A stretch of 64,000 nt of DNA from an uncultured Candidatus Melainabacteria bacterium (GCA_934754515.1 CAKVIG010000002.1:209838-273837); one strand, 5' to 3'. Counted from the first letter of the stretch, positions 8,755-16,891 are shown. The notes: generated by a model not told the origin, from the letters alone. Numbers and translations are program-made.

Positions 8755-9627
8755 ATGATAAAAGTTTCTTGTCCTGCAAAAATTAATTTAACGCTTGAGG
8801 TCGTAAACAAACGCGATGACGGTTTTCATAACATAAAAAGCATTATGCAAACTGTTAGTTTATACGATTATCTTACAATTGAAGCTAAAAAAGCCGAAAC
8901 AACAGAAATTACTCTTTCAGGCACTAGCGAAGAAATTCCTTACAACGAAAAGAATTTAGTCTTTAAAGCCGCAAAATTATTTTTGGAAGAAAGCAGAATT
9001 TCAGCCAAAATCAATATTTTTATAGAAAAAAATATCCCGATTGCAGCAGGACTTGCAGGCGGAAGCACAGACGCAACAGGAACACTTTACGGGTTAAATG
9101 AGATTTTAGGACAACCGTTCAGTAGAAAAGAATTGCACGAACTTTGCTCAAGCTTAGGTTCGGATTTGAACGTATGCTTAGAAGGTGGGACTTTGCTTGC
9201 TACTTCAAGAGGCGAAGTTATCGAAAAACTTGATTGCGACATAAATTATCCTGTGACACTGATTAAACCGAAAAAACTCGGTATTTCAGCAAAAGAAGCA
9301 TACACAAAATATGCCGCAAAAAAAATCAAACCGCAAAACAACATGACAGAAAAAATGATTGATGCAATCAAAAACCAACAAGATATCCAAGAATTTTTGT
9401 ACAACGACTTAGAATATGCGATTTTTGATGATTACAGGAAATTACAAACAATAAAAGAAAAATTGCCAAACTCAATTATGTCAGGCTCAGGCTCTACTTA
9501 TTTTATTTTAGGCAATTTGAAAGAAAATATATTTGATGACACGTATCAAGTTATTCCAAACTTACATTTTGTTAACAAAGGCGTTTTATCTGAAAAACTT
9601 CTAGTTAGCAATAACAAAAATAGCTAA
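8755..9627 (+). CDS. ispE: 4-diphosphocytidyl-2-C-methyl-D-erythritol kinase
   Basis: IspE phosphorylates CDP-ME in the non-mevalonate (MEP) route to isoprenoids. It is a GHMP kinase: CPAKINLTLEV at residues 5-15, the ATP loop PIAAGLAGGSTDATGT (about 97-112), GSDLNVCLEGG, and the third motif MSGSGSTYFIL near the C-terminus. The length of 290 fits. In the usual P-F-x-L-x-GG version the aspartate/phenylalanine region reads SDLNVCLEGG, a small departure. It is translated with the upstream phosphoesterase gene. No other MEP-pathway gene is in the window. Confidence 0.95.
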   Translation: MIKVSCPAKINLTLEVVNKRDDGFHNIKSIMQTVSLYDYLTIEAKKAETTEITLSGTSEEIPYNEKNLVFKAAKLFLEESRISAKINIFIEKNIPIAAGLAGGSTDATGTLYGLNEILGQPFSRKELHELCSSLGSDLNVCLEGGTLLATSRGEVIEKLDCDINYPVTLIKPKKLGISAKEAYTKYAAKKIKPQNNMTEKMIDAIKNQQDIQEFLYNDLEYAIFDDYRKLQTIKEKLPNSIMSGSGSTYFILGNLKENIFDDTYQVIPNLHFVNKGVLSEKLLVSNNKNS

Positions 9628-9754
9628 ATATAATTACTTACCCCAAATTTAGCGTTAGATTTTTAGTGCTTTTCGACCCTTTGTTAAGATTTGTAAAATA
9701 CTGAAAAATACCCTTTATTTTCTTAATATTTCTTAACAGCTTATTTAAAATCCT

Positions 9755-9780
9755 GCATTGCTGTAATAGCAATGCTTTTT
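9755..9780 (+). terminator. Terminator after ispE
   Basis: GCATTGCT, loop GTAAT, AGCAATGC, then TTTTT. It lies 128 bases after the ispE stop and 130 before the next gene, so it separates two transcripts. The rest of 9628-9912 shows no gene. Confidence 0.8.
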
Positions 9781-9912
9781 AGCATTTTGGCATGTTACTT
9801 TGTGAAGTTTTGTAACAAAACAAAACAAAACACTCAAGTTTTACCAAAAAACGCCGTAGACACAACTATCAAAGCTGTTGATTAGGAAATAAAAAAAAGG
9901 AGTTGTGTCGTT

Positions 9913-10473
9913 ATGAAAAAAGTTGTATTAATGTTATTCGCATTTTTGTTTTTAGGAGTTAACCAAGCATTCGCTTACAGAGTTACAGATTTCTCTAGTG
10001 ATGCAAAAATCGTTGAAGCTGTTAGAGTTTTAGAACAAGCAGGTGAAACAGATGTTTTAAGAAGTCTTGAAAGAAGAGCAGTAAGAATCAAATTCAATAA
10101 TCTTTCAATGGTATCTTATAATAGCGCAAACGCATTTGCAGTAAGCACTACAAATGAATTCGGTACAAAAGTTATTTATATCAATTCAATTTACAGAAAC
10201 GCACCTGCTGAACAAATCGCTTGCTTAATCGCACACGAAAGCTGCCACACAGGCTACAGTGCAACATTAGCAGAAGAAACAACTGCAACTCAAAAAGAAG
10301 CAGCTTGTTGGACAAGACTTAAATCAGCATCTAAAGTTTATCCTGATTCTAAGTTAACAAGAAGATTAGACAAATTGAGCGGCCTTTACTTAGCTTCATC
10401 TAACAACAATAACTTAGTTGAACAAAAAATCGCATCAAGCAGTTTCTACAGAAGCCAATTAGGTTTAAACTAA
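9913..10473 (+). CDS. Secreted protein with HExxH zinc-site motif
   Basis: 186 residues. Residues 1-21 are a clear signal peptide (KK, hydrophobic core, cleavage after QAFA). His108-Glu-Ser-Cys-His112 in LIAHESCHTGYS is the zincin HExxH motif, with Glu121/122 or Glu129 as possible third ligands. The motif makes an exported metalloprotease likely, though only this short signature is seen. The mature protein is small (about 165 residues). AAGGAG precedes the ATG. It is a single-gene unit bounded by terminators at 9755 and 10511. Confidence 0.75.
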   Translation: MKKVVLMLFAFLFLGVNQAFAYRVTDFSSDAKIVEAVRVLEQAGETDVLRSLERRAVRIKFNNLSMVSYNSANAFAVSTTNEFGTKVIYINSIYRNAPAEQIACLIAHESCHTGYSATLAEETTATQKEAACWTRLKSASKVYPDSKLTRRLDKLSGLYLASSNNNNLVEQKIASSSFYRSQLGLN

Positions 10474-10510
10474 TTTAAAAGAATTAACAACTCCTATTTT
10501 AAAGATTGTA

Positions 10511-10539
10511 AGAGGTTGATATTATGTCAGCCTCTTTTA
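10511..10539 (+). terminator. Terminator after the HExxH gene
   Basis: AGAGGTTGA, loop TATTATG, TCAGCCTCT, then TTTTAG: a 9-bp stem with one G-U pair, 38 bases past the stop. Confidence 0.75.
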
Positions 10540-10634
10540 GTGTCTATTCAGGATATCAGATAAAATATTGCTTGCTATTTTAATTTGTTTTTGTTTTAAT
10601 AATCTTAACTGTTGAAGTTTTGAAAATTTTATAT

Positions 10635-10718
10635 GCCGATGTGATGGAATTGGTAGACGTGCCAGACTCAAAATCTGGTGTAGGCAACTACGTGCCGGTT
10701 CGACCCCGGCCATCGGCA
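10635..10718 (+). tRNA. tRNA-Leu (anticodon CAA)
   Basis: An 84-base class II tRNA. The acceptor stem GCCGATG pairs with CATCGGC, and A is the discriminator. The anticodon loop is CTCAAAA on the CCAGA/TCTGG stem, giving anticodon CAA, which reads UUG. There is a long variable arm and the T-arm GCCGGTTCGACCCCGGC. CCA is not encoded, unlike the tRNA-Gly at 50750. Confidence 0.97.
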
Positions 10719-10788
10719 TTTTTTACACTAGAACATGACAATGTAGATTGGGCTTTCTGCCCAACATTTAAGTTAGAAGCCCTATATT

Positions 10789-11070
10789 ATGAGAGTACAG
10801 AAAGTAGACAACTTTTCACACAGAGTTAATTTTTGTGCGCAAAAAAATAAAAAAAATCCAATTTCAAATATGTCAACACCAATGCAAGACGGTTTAAGTA
10901 CAGCAGGCGCTTGGTTTGGTTTTGGTGTTGTTTTGGATTTTGTTTCAAGAAAATGCCACTTCTTTAAATCACCGGTAAAAAATTCTATTGCTATGAACGG
11001 TCTTATCGGAGTCGGTGCAGGTGCAATTACATGTGCAAAAGATAAGTTTACTAAATCAAAAGAAAACTAA
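10789..11070 (+). CDS. Small membrane-associated protein, unknown
   Basis: 93 residues with one clear hydrophobic segment (GAWFGFGVVLDFVS, about 40-54) and a second weak one (MNGLIGVGAGAITCA). The N-terminus contains RVNFCAQKNKK, like the SVNFDGRKNPK start of the protein at 13450. The ribosome binding site before the first ATG is poor, and a later ATG at 10870 is possible. Its last 4 bases overlap the converging nucleotidyltransferase gene. Probably real, function unknown. Confidence 0.5.
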   Translation: MRVQKVDNFSHRVNFCAQKNKKNPISNMSTPMQDGLSTAGAWFGFGVVLDFVSRKCHFFKSPVKNSIAMNGLIGVGAGAITCAKDKFTKSKEN

Positions 11071-11363
11071 AAAATTCTAACATATTTTTTCAAAATTTCT
11101 TCTTGAAAAGTTTCCGGCAGTTTGTCAAATTCATTTATATCCATCAAAAACGGAATATCACTATCAATTAGCAGTGTTTTTAGTTCATAGAGATATTTTC
11201 CTTCTTCATTAAAACTTTTTACTGTCATATCTAAATCACTGCCTGAATGTGAATCGCCATCCAAGCGACTTCCATAAGCCCAAATTTCTGCGTTCGGGCA
11301 ATAATTTTTAAAAATTTGTGTTAATTCATCAAGATATTTTTGTTTTACATTAAGCATTATCAA
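11067..11363 (-). CDS. MNT-type minimal nucleotidyltransferase (antitoxin)
   Basis: 98 residues, DNA polymerase beta-like minimal nucleotidyltransferase. The signature is AYGSRLDGDSHSGSDLDM: Gly31-Ser32 and the metal aspartates Asp43 and Asp45. In HEPN/MNT pairs (type VII toxin-antitoxin), this enzyme inactivates the HEPN ribonuclease by adding AMP groups. Its first 14 bases overlap the end of the HEPN gene, as usual for the pair. The pairing is seen; the activity is taken from the family. Confidence 0.88.
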   Translation of the reverse strand: MIMLNVKQKYLDELTQIFKNYCPNAEIWAYGSRLDGDSHSGSDLDMTVKSFNEEGKYLYELKTLLIDSDIPFLMDINEFDKLPETFQEEILKKYVRIF

Positions 11364-11766
11364 TAACTTTCTGTAATTCTTTTACATCAGCTAAGAAATC
11401 TTTTACTAAAGCTAAAGTTTCTTCTGCAAATGCCTGACCATAATCGTGTGCCGTATTATTTCTATTATCTCTATATTGCATCCATCGTTTCACTTCATCT
11501 TCCGTTATCAATGAAAACTTATGTGCCTGCCTAAAAATTTCTTTAAAAGTCAACGTATCTAATGCCTTTTTGGTAGCAAAGTACGGAGCAATTTTCTTTT
11601 TTAATAACTTTCCGCTCTGCTCAAGTGTCATTTCAAACCCTTTGACCAAAGAATTGCGATATAATTCGTAATCAATCGTTCCTTCTTGTGTTTGAATTAA
11701 CATTTCATAAGATTTTTCCAATGTAGCAATACATTTTTGTAAATATTCTGTGCTAATTTCAGACAT
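11350..11766 (-). CDS. HEPN-domain toxin / nucleotidyltransferase partner
   Basis: 138 residues, HI0074-like all-helical HEPN protein. The ribonuclease motif R-x4-H is present as Arg102-NNTA-His107 within YRDNRNNTAHDYG. The protein is upstream of, and overlaps, the MNT gene, forming a two-gene toxin-antitoxin unit. In characterised pairs the HEPN subunit cuts RNA until modified by its partner. It sits alone among housekeeping genes. Confidence 0.87.
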   Translation of the reverse strand: MSEISTEYLQKCIATLEKSYEMLIQTQEGTIDYELYRNSLVKGFEMTLEQSGKLLKKKIAPYFATKKALDTLTFKEIFRQAHKFSLITEDEVKRWMQYRDNRNNTAHDYGQAFAEETLALVKDFLADVKELQKVIDNA

Positions 11767-11918
11767 TCATTTTCTCCTACATTTATTTTATCGCAAAAAT
11801 GACTTTTAAAAAACCTTCTCATAATAACAGTAAGTTAGATAATAGTTTATAAAATCCAGCTTATTAATAACTATTTCCTACCACAATATCTAAAATGTGA
11901 AAAAGTATTAACTTCCCC

Positions 11919-11949
11919 TTGCTTGAGAGTTACTCTCATTTGCTAAAAT
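11919..11949 (+). promoter_or_regulatory. MerR-type promoter with 19-bp spacer and dyad
   Basis: A -35 TTGCTT (11919-11924) and a -10 TAAAAT (11944-11949) are 19 bases apart, with the dyad TGAGAGT-T-ACTCTCA (11924-11938) between them. A long spacer carrying a dyad is the hallmark of promoters that MerR-family activators underwind. It precedes the acetyltransferase gene by 22 bases. No merR gene is in the window. Confidence 0.75.
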
Positions 11950-11971
11950 ATTAAATATAGAGGTTTAAGAT

Positions 11972-12541
11972 ATGAAGATTGAAAATTTTTTAGAATATAT
12001 GAAAACACAAGAAAAAGTTGAGGTTGGTACTGACGCTTTTGCAATGTTTCACGAACTCAGTCAAAGAGCTTTAAAAATCACGATGGAATTGAATAACAAA
12101 TATCATACTCCAGATGAAATTATAGGTATTTTTTCTGAACTGACACATCAAAAAGTTGACTCTACATTCAGAATGTTTCCACCATTTTATACGGATTGCG
12201 GTGTCAATATAAAAGTTGGGAAGAATGTATTTATAAACGCTTGTTGCAAATTTCAAGACCAAGGCGGAATTGAAATCGGTGACAATGTTTTAATTGGGCA
12301 TAATGTAGTTTTGGCAACACTTAACCATGAAATGCCAATTGCAAAAAGGTTAAACATGATTGCTAGAAAAATCAAAATTGGCAACAATGTTTGGATAGGT
12401 TCAAACGCAACAATTCTGCAAGGTGTTACAATTGGTGACGGTGCTATTATCGGCGCAGGAAGCGTTGTCACAAAAGATATTCCGCCAAACCACATTGTAG
12501 CAGGAAACCCTGCAAAAATATTAAAAAAAATAGAAGAATAA
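11972..12541 (+). CDS. Maltose/galactoside O-acetyltransferase-like enzyme
   Basis: 189 residues of the LacA/Maa left-handed beta-helix acetyltransferases, which move acetyl from acetyl-CoA to a sugar hydroxyl. The N-terminal cap is helical; hexapeptide repeats run from about residue 75 (VNIKVGKNVFINACCKFQD, IEIGDNVLIGHNVVLAT, IKIGNNVWIGSNATIL). The catalytic histidine is probably that in LNHEMP, and the ending GNPAKILKKI is typical. The true substrate is unknown. It is first in a unit with the decarboxylase-cupin gene, behind a MerR-type promoter. Confidence 0.9.
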   Translation: MKIENFLEYMKTQEKVEVGTDAFAMFHELSQRALKITMELNNKYHTPDEIIGIFSELTHQKVDSTFRMFPPFYTDCGVNIKVGKNVFINACCKFQDQGGIEIGDNVLIGHNVVLATLNHEMPIAKRLNMIARKIKIGNNVWIGSNATILQGVTIGDGAIIGAGSVVTKDIPPNHIVAGNPAKILKKIEE

Positions 12542-12585
12542 AAATTAAAAAAGAAGTTTTATACATTATGATTGATTTTATTATG

Positions 12586-12613
12586 TTTAGCAAACGGTTT
12601 TACGTTTGCTAAA
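12586..12613 (+). repeat. Intercistronic stem-loop
   Basis: TTTAGCAAACG, loop GTTTTA, CGTTTGCTAAA: an 11-bp perfect stem directly before the AAGGAGG of the next gene, with no T-run after it. Probably an mRNA stability or translation element rather than a terminator. Confidence 0.6.
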
Positions 12614-12631
12614 ACAAAGGAGGTAAAAACA

Positions 12632-13387
12632 ATGGCAAAAATAGTTCAAACAGCGGGACGTGACCAATTGGGCAATTTCGCACCTGAATTTGCGCATTTC
12701 AATGACGATATTTTATTTGGCGAAAACTGGAATAACACAAATATCGATTTAAAAACACGTTCTATAATTACAGTTGTATCTCTTATATCACAAGGAATTA
12801 CGGATAATTCTTTAAAATACCATCTTCAAAATGCGAAAAATCATGGCGTTACTAAAACTGAAATGGCATCAATTATTACTCACTGCGCTTTTTATATGGG
12901 TTGGCCAAAAGCTTGGGCAACATTCAATTTAGCCAAAGAGGTTTGGGCTGATGATAACACTCAAGCTTTGAGCGACAAAGACAAATATGCTCAAACAATT
13001 ATGTTCCCTATTGGCGAAGAAAACACAGCTTACGCAAAATATTTTATCGGCAAAAGCTATCTTGCACCACTTTCTACAAGCCAAGTTAAAATGTTCAATG
13101 TAACATTTGAACCTAAATGTAGAAATAACTGGCATATTCACCACGCTAAAACAGGCGGAGGACAAATGTTAATCGTAGTTGGCGGTGAAGGTTGGTACCA
13201 AGAATGGGATAAAGAACCGCAAAAATTGAAAATCGGTGATGTTGTAAACATTCCTGCTAACGTTAAACATTGGCATGGTGCAACGGCCGACAGTTGGTTC
13301 TCTCATATCGCGGTTGAAGTTGACGGCACAGAAACTTCTAACGAATGGCTTGAACCTGTGACGGATGAAGTGTATAATAAGTTATGA
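12632..13387 (+). CDS. Carboxymuconolactone decarboxylase-cupin fusion
   Basis: 251 residues. Residues 1-110 are a carboxymuconolactone decarboxylase/AhpD-like helical domain (KTRSIITVVSLISQG, THCAFYMGWPKA). AhpD-type enzymes need a CxxC; here a single cysteine lies in ITHCAFYMGWP, so peroxidase activity is doubtful. Residues 150-251 are a cupin barrel with WHIHHAK, GEGWYQEWDKEP, GDVVNIPANVKHWHGA. I start at 12632, 8 bases after AAGGAGG; an in-frame upstream ATG would put the preceding hairpin in the protein. It shares a transcript with the acetyltransferase gene. Confidence 0.9.
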   Translation: MAKIVQTAGRDQLGNFAPEFAHFNDDILFGENWNNTNIDLKTRSIITVVSLISQGITDNSLKYHLQNAKNHGVTKTEMASIITHCAFYMGWPKAWATFNLAKEVWADDNTQALSDKDKYAQTIMFPIGEENTAYAKYFIGKSYLAPLSTSQVKMFNVTFEPKCRNNWHIHHAKTGGGQMLIVVGGEGWYQEWDKEPQKLKIGDVVNIPANVKHWHGATADSWFSHIAVEVDGTETSNEWLEPVTDEVYNKL

Positions 13388-13400
13388 AAAACAGATTTTA

Positions 13401-13431
13401 TATAAGGTGCAATAATTGCACCTTATATTTT
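13401..13431 (+). terminator. Hairpin after decarboxylase-cupin gene
   Basis: A 13-bp stem, 13401-13413 with 13415-13427, centred on GGTGCAAT/ATTGCACC, followed by TTTTC. It is a longer relative of the GGTGCAA palindromes elsewhere in the window. Confidence 0.6.
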
Positions 13432-13449
13432 CAAAAGAGGAGTGTTTGC

Positions 13450-13974
13450 ATGAATTTAGCAGTATCAAGTGTAAATTTTGACGGGCGTAAAAATCCTAAA
13501 TTGCATTTAAGAAGAAGGCAATTAAAGAGTTTAAAGCTTCAAGAAAACGAATTGAAAAATAATTGCAAGATGCTTAAAAATGATTGCCAAGCTCTTGAGC
13601 TTACATACGGTAAAGTTTCTAAACTTGCTTATGACAACCCGAATGCGCCAAAAGTTTCTGAGCTTTGGAAACTTAAATTTGATATGCAGCACAGCTTTAT
13701 TTATGGTTCATACAAGGATTACAAGAATGCTCGCATAAAATACACAGAAGAAGCTGCTAAGAATAAAGAACTTTTAAAATACGTAAAACAACCGATACAA
13801 TTTAATCAACCAATTTCAATTTTTTCTAAAATGGGACGAAATATGGCGAAAAACCAATTTTTAGATAAATTTAGAAAAGATACGCCTGCTGAAAAAGAAT
13901 TAAAAGCATTTTATAAAGAAAATGCAAAACGTGATGCTATGCACCAAGCGTTGGGGTTGGATAGACAAGGGTAA
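13450..13974 (+). CDS. Hypothetical coiled-coil protein
   Basis: 174 residues, very basic N-terminus (NFDGRKNPKLHLRRRQLKSLK), then about 50 residues of likely coiled coil (LKLQENELKNNCKMLKNDCQALEL). No signal peptide, no known domain. The start is the ATG at 13450 behind GAGGAG; the open frame reaches further up but only through the hairpin. It has no obvious partner and its function is unknown. Confidence 0.65.
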   Translation: MNLAVSSVNFDGRKNPKLHLRRRQLKSLKLQENELKNNCKMLKNDCQALELTYGKVSKLAYDNPNAPKVSELWKLKFDMQHSFIYGSYKDYKNARIKYTEEAAKNKELLKYVKQPIQFNQPISIFSKMGRNMAKNQFLDKFRKDTPAEKELKAFYKENAKRDAMHQALGLDRQG

Positions 13975-13989
13975 TAGCCATTTATATAA

Positions 13990-14190
13990 TCCACCAAACG
14001 AAAATCCGTTTCACTAACATGGGAAGGAGCTCAACCGCCCTTATTAGGGAGGTCGCAGTTGTTCGAACGATAGTGAGTTACAAATGCGGGTGGGTATCAA
14101 TTAATAAATAAAAAATATTGAAAACAATTTTCCACTTTCCATTTTCAATTTTCCATTACAACAAACCGCTCGCATCTAAAAGTCAAACGC
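13990..14190. repeat. Intergenic repeats
   Basis: Contains a copy of the 'AGGGAGGTCGCAGTTGT / AGTGAG-TACAAATG-GGGTGGGT' repeat also seen at 36600-36655, and a TTTTCCA/TGGAAA hairpin-type stretch (about 14105-14155). No gene. Confidence 0.55.
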
Positions 14191-14196
14191 GTAATA

Positions 14197-14499
14197 TTAT
14201 CGTGGTATAACAAATCCCCAAAACGGCTTACAATTATTATCAAACACACAAATATAAGAAACTTTTTGTTTACGACATTTTTTCACCTTAAAATCAGCTT
14301 GCCCGTAGGTAATTTGTGAAATATAATTATCTCCGATTTTTTGTTCACAAGGATTGCAAAATTCTTTTTTGGAATGAATTTTAACATTCATATTGTATTC
14401 ATTTGCATACAAATCAACTAAAAAATTTGTTGACTCTGACGCAAATACCGTTGATGAACTAAATAGAATTAATAAACCGATTAAAAACTTTCTCTTCAT
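14197..14499 (-). CDS. Small secreted cysteine-containing protein
   Basis: 100 residues with a signal peptide (MKRKFLIGLLILFSSSTVFA, cut about residue 20). The mature 80 residues carry six cysteines (FCNPCEQ, KKCRKQ, YICVFDNNCKP), suggesting disulfides in the periplasm. No family recognised. The ribosome binding site is weak. Confidence 0.6.
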   Translation of the reverse strand: MKRKFLIGLLILFSSSTVFASESTNFLVDLYANEYNMNVKIHSKKEFCNPCEQKIGDNYISQITYGQADFKVKKCRKQKVSYICVFDNNCKPFWGFVIPR

Positions 14500-14620
14500 A
14501 ACTACATAATAGCATAATTAAAACGTTTTTTGTAAAAATTTATTACAATTTCGTTATTTTTACTAAAGTTTTCAAAAAAAATACCGATAACTATATTGTT
14601 AGACTTAGGGTGTGTATATT

Positions 14621-14983
14621 ATGGCAATCAATAGAATAGAAATTTATACTTGTTCATTTTGTTCATCAGGCGGAAGCGTTGATGAAGAAGAAAAAAGAAT
14701 TATGCGCAGATTATTGCAATATGGCATTAAACCGACGGGACAAAAAAGTATAGATAAACCGAAATTACATGAAATTGAGTTGCAAAAAGCAAAATTAGAA
14801 GATTACGTTAGTAATAAATTTCTGACAGTTACAAAAAGTGAACAAGAAAAAATTCAGGCAAAAAAGAAAGAAAAACGCAAAGAAAGAAGCCCCGAAAAAT
14901 ATACAAATTCTGAACAAGCCCAAAAAGTTATGGGCGAACAAATATATTTGGCAATTAAGATGAAAAAAAAGAAGAAGTTTTGA
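14621..14983 (+). CDS. Hypothetical basic protein with CxxC
   Basis: 120 residues. The N-terminus has CSFCSSGGSVDEEE; the C-terminal half is extremely lysine-rich (KEKRKERSPEK, MKKKKKF). AGGG lies about 10 bases before the ATG at 14621; a GTG at 14612 is an alternative. It might bind nucleic acid, judging only from charge. No family recognised. Confidence 0.55.
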   Translation: MAINRIEIYTCSFCSSGGSVDEEEKRIMRRLLQYGIKPTGQKSIDKPKLHEIELQKAKLEDYVSNKFLTVTKSEQEKIQAKKKEKRKERSPEKYTNSEQAQKVMGEQIYLAIKMKKKKKF

Positions 14984-15026
14984 AGTTATTGTTGGGCTGA
15001 AAGCCCAACCTACTACTAATCTACTA

Positions 15027-15350
15027 CTAATCTATTAAATCTCTCAAGACTTTATATATTTGTTCCAGTTTTTCTTGATTATTATGAATTTTACCTATAT
15101 ATGCATTTATTGCCATTATAAGTTCTTCTTTTGTTTTAATGTGTTCATTAGCAAAAAGTTCTTGTGTTGTTGTATTTAAAGACGTCAAAATATGCTCTAA
15201 TGTTTCAGGCTTTGGAAAGCTTATACCTTGTTCAATATTACTCAAATTCCTTGATGAAATATCAATCATTTCCGCAAGTTGTTCCTGCGTTAAAGCATTT
15301 TGTTTACGCAATCTTTTTATTTTTTCACCAAGTTCTTTTTTTATATCCAT
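15027..15350 (-). CDS. XRE-family HTH regulator (copy 2 of 3)
   Basis: 107 residues, clearly paralogous to the protein at 1022-1354: the HTH (EKIKRLRKQNALTQEQLAEM, ISSRNLSNIE) and the helical tail (EKLEQIYKVLRDL) align throughout. It is divergent from the EF-hand gene at 15584, as the first copy is from its own. Self-regulation from the shared conserved intergenic region is likely. Confidence 0.9.
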   Translation of the reverse strand: MDIKKELGEKIKRLRKQNALTQEQLAEMIDISSRNLSNIEQGISFPKPETLEHILTSLNTTTQELFANEHIKTKEELIMAINAYIGKIHNNQEKLEQIYKVLRDLID

Positions 15351-15583
15351 AATTTACCTTTTAGAAATTTGACATCAATTTATTTTAAAAATATGTCCTA
15401 CTAAATCATGATATATTAAGCTTTGTAAAGCTGAAATGTCGCACCATTTCTTATTTTTACATATTTATGATGTATTGCATTGAACTTTTAGGCAATTTTT
15501 AAAAACAAAAATACTTTATATATACATCAAGGATATCCGAGAAAACATTACACGAGATAATACAAAAAATAAGGAGAAAAATT
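15351..15583. promoter_or_regulatory. Divergent control region of XRE/EF-hand pair 2
   Basis: Homologous to 1355-1614. The best block (15405-15429) matches 1406-1430 at 23 of 25 bases; TTTTAGGCAATT (about 15487) and ACTTTATATATACAT (15513-15527) follow in order, then ACACGAGAT and AAGGAG. An extra ATCAAGGATATCCGAG segment sits between the last two blocks here. Confidence 0.65.
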
Positions 15584-15967
15584 ATGGTATCAGACGGACA
15601 ATTAAGAGTTGGAATGAAATTTGAAACAGTAGCAAGTGCTTGTAGAAAAGTTGCAGACACAGAAAGAGGAATCGGTGGTAAAGTAACAACGAGAAATGCT
15701 AAAACAATTGGTGGTTTCTATGGAGAAAAAAGTGGCAATCAGGTTGTTTTTTCAGAAAGTGACAATGGTAAGACTACCAGCTATGGTGCGACAATTGGCG
15801 GTAGAACCTATTGTGGCAAGGTTCAAAATTCACATTTAAAAAATAAAGACGAATTAATGTCACAACCGTTTACAAGAATTTATAATTCTGAAAGAACACA
15901 ATATGCAGAAGATAAAAACCATAATGGAATTATTGATAAAGGTGAAATCTTCGATTGTTTGTGGTAA
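15584..15967 (+). CDS. Small EF-hand protein, unknown
   Basis: 127 residues. The only recognisable element is a C-terminal EF-hand loop DKNHNGIIDKGE (about 110-121). The rest is glycine- and polar-rich (SYGATIGGRTYCGK) with no signal peptide. It is not clearly homologous to the 276-residue EF-hand protein at 1615 apart from the loop, although the regulators and control regions of the two are duplicates. Confidence 0.7.
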   Translation: MVSDGQLRVGMKFETVASACRKVADTERGIGGKVTTRNAKTIGGFYGEKSGNQVVFSESDNGKTTSYGATIGGRTYCGKVQNSHLKNKDELMSQPFTRIYNSERTQYAEDKNHNGIIDKGEIFDCLW

Positions 15968-15990
15968 GCCAAGAAATGAAAATCATTAAA

Positions 15991-16027
15991 CAGAGTCGGA
16001 AAAAGCTTTGAGCTTTTTCCGACTCTG
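15991..16027. terminator. Perfect 17-bp hairpin after the EF-hand gene
   Basis: CAGAGTCGGAAAAAGCT, loop TTG, exact complement, 23 bases after the stop. A strong stem with only a short T-run, so it may act as a terminator helped by the A/T stem or as an mRNA 3' protector. The GTTGGGCT/AGCCCAAC hairpin (16040-16058) follows. Confidence 0.65.
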
Positions 16028-16159
16028 TTGTAAGTTATTGTTGGGCTAAAAGCCCAACCTACATTTTGAAATAAAAATGGAAAGTTGATATTATTTAAAA
16101 CAACTTTCCACTTTCAATTTTCAACTTTCAACTCACATCTTTAATAAGACGCGCGCATA

Positions 16160-16891
16160 CTATATCATCAAACCGCCTGCAACTTCAATAGCTTGACCTG
16201 TTACGTATTCAGTATCAAGAGCCAAGAATTTAACAACCTTAGCGATATCTTCCGGAGTACCTAATCTCTTCATTGGAATAGCTTTTAAGTATTCGTCAAT
16301 GTTAGGAAGTTCTGCAGTCATAGCTGTTTGAATAAAGCCAGGGCAAACTGCGTTTACTCTGATATTTCTTCCACCAAATTCTTTTGCAAGAGTTTGAGTC
16401 AAACCGATTAAGCCTGCTTTAGAAGCTGAGTAGTTAGCTTGACCTGCGTTACCGTGACGACCTACAATACTTGACATATTGATGATAGAACCTTGACGAG
16501 CCTTCATCATGTACTTGATTACAGCGTGAGTTACACAATAAGCAGAAGTTAAGTTAATCTTAATAACTCTTTCCCATTGTTCCATGTCCATTCTAATGAA
16601 TAAACCGTCTTTTGTAATACCTGCGTTGTTCAACAATACGTCGATTTTACCGTGTTCAGCAATCATTTTATCAACAGCTTCTTGAACTGCTTCAGCGTTT
16701 GAAACATCAAATTGATAGAACCAAGCGTTTACACCCAAAGCCTTAATTTCATCAAGAGCAGGTTGAGCTTTTTCAGCTTCACAAATATCGTTGATAATAA
16801 TGTCGCAACCGGCTTTTGCTAATTCTAAAGCACAAGCTAAACCGATACCACGTGAACCACCTGTAATAAGTGCAATTTTTCTTTCTGTCAT
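16160..16891 (-). CDS. fabG: 3-oxoacyl-[ACP] reductase
   Basis: FabG reduces 3-ketoacyl-ACP with NADPH in each round of fatty-acid elongation. 243 residues, short-chain dehydrogenase fold: TGGSRGIG (10-17), NNAG (88-91), Ser140/141, Tyr154 and Lys158 in YSASKAG, and the AVCPGFIQTAM region. It is last in the minus-strand yceD-rpmF-plsX-fabH-fabD-fabG run; acpP, its common next neighbour, is absent. A 125-base gap to fabD holds a GTTGGGCT hairpin and a CCCTCTCC repeat. Confidence 0.96.
   Translation of the reverse strand: MTERKIALITGGSRGIGLACALELAKAGCDIIINDICEAEKAQPALDEIKALGVNAWFYQFDVSNAEAVQEAVDKMIAEHGKIDVLLNNAGITKDGLFIRMDMEQWERVIKINLTSAYCVTHAVIKYMMKARQGSIINMSSIVGRHGNAGQANYSASKAGLIGLTQTLAKEFGGRNIRVNAVCPGFIQTAMTAELPNIDEYLKAIPMKRLGTPEDIAKVVKFLALDTEYVTGQAIEVAGGLMI

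Noticed and set aside
10537..10719. 60-codon frame overlapping tRNA-Leu
   Set aside because: It is the antisense of the tRNA gene and spacer.
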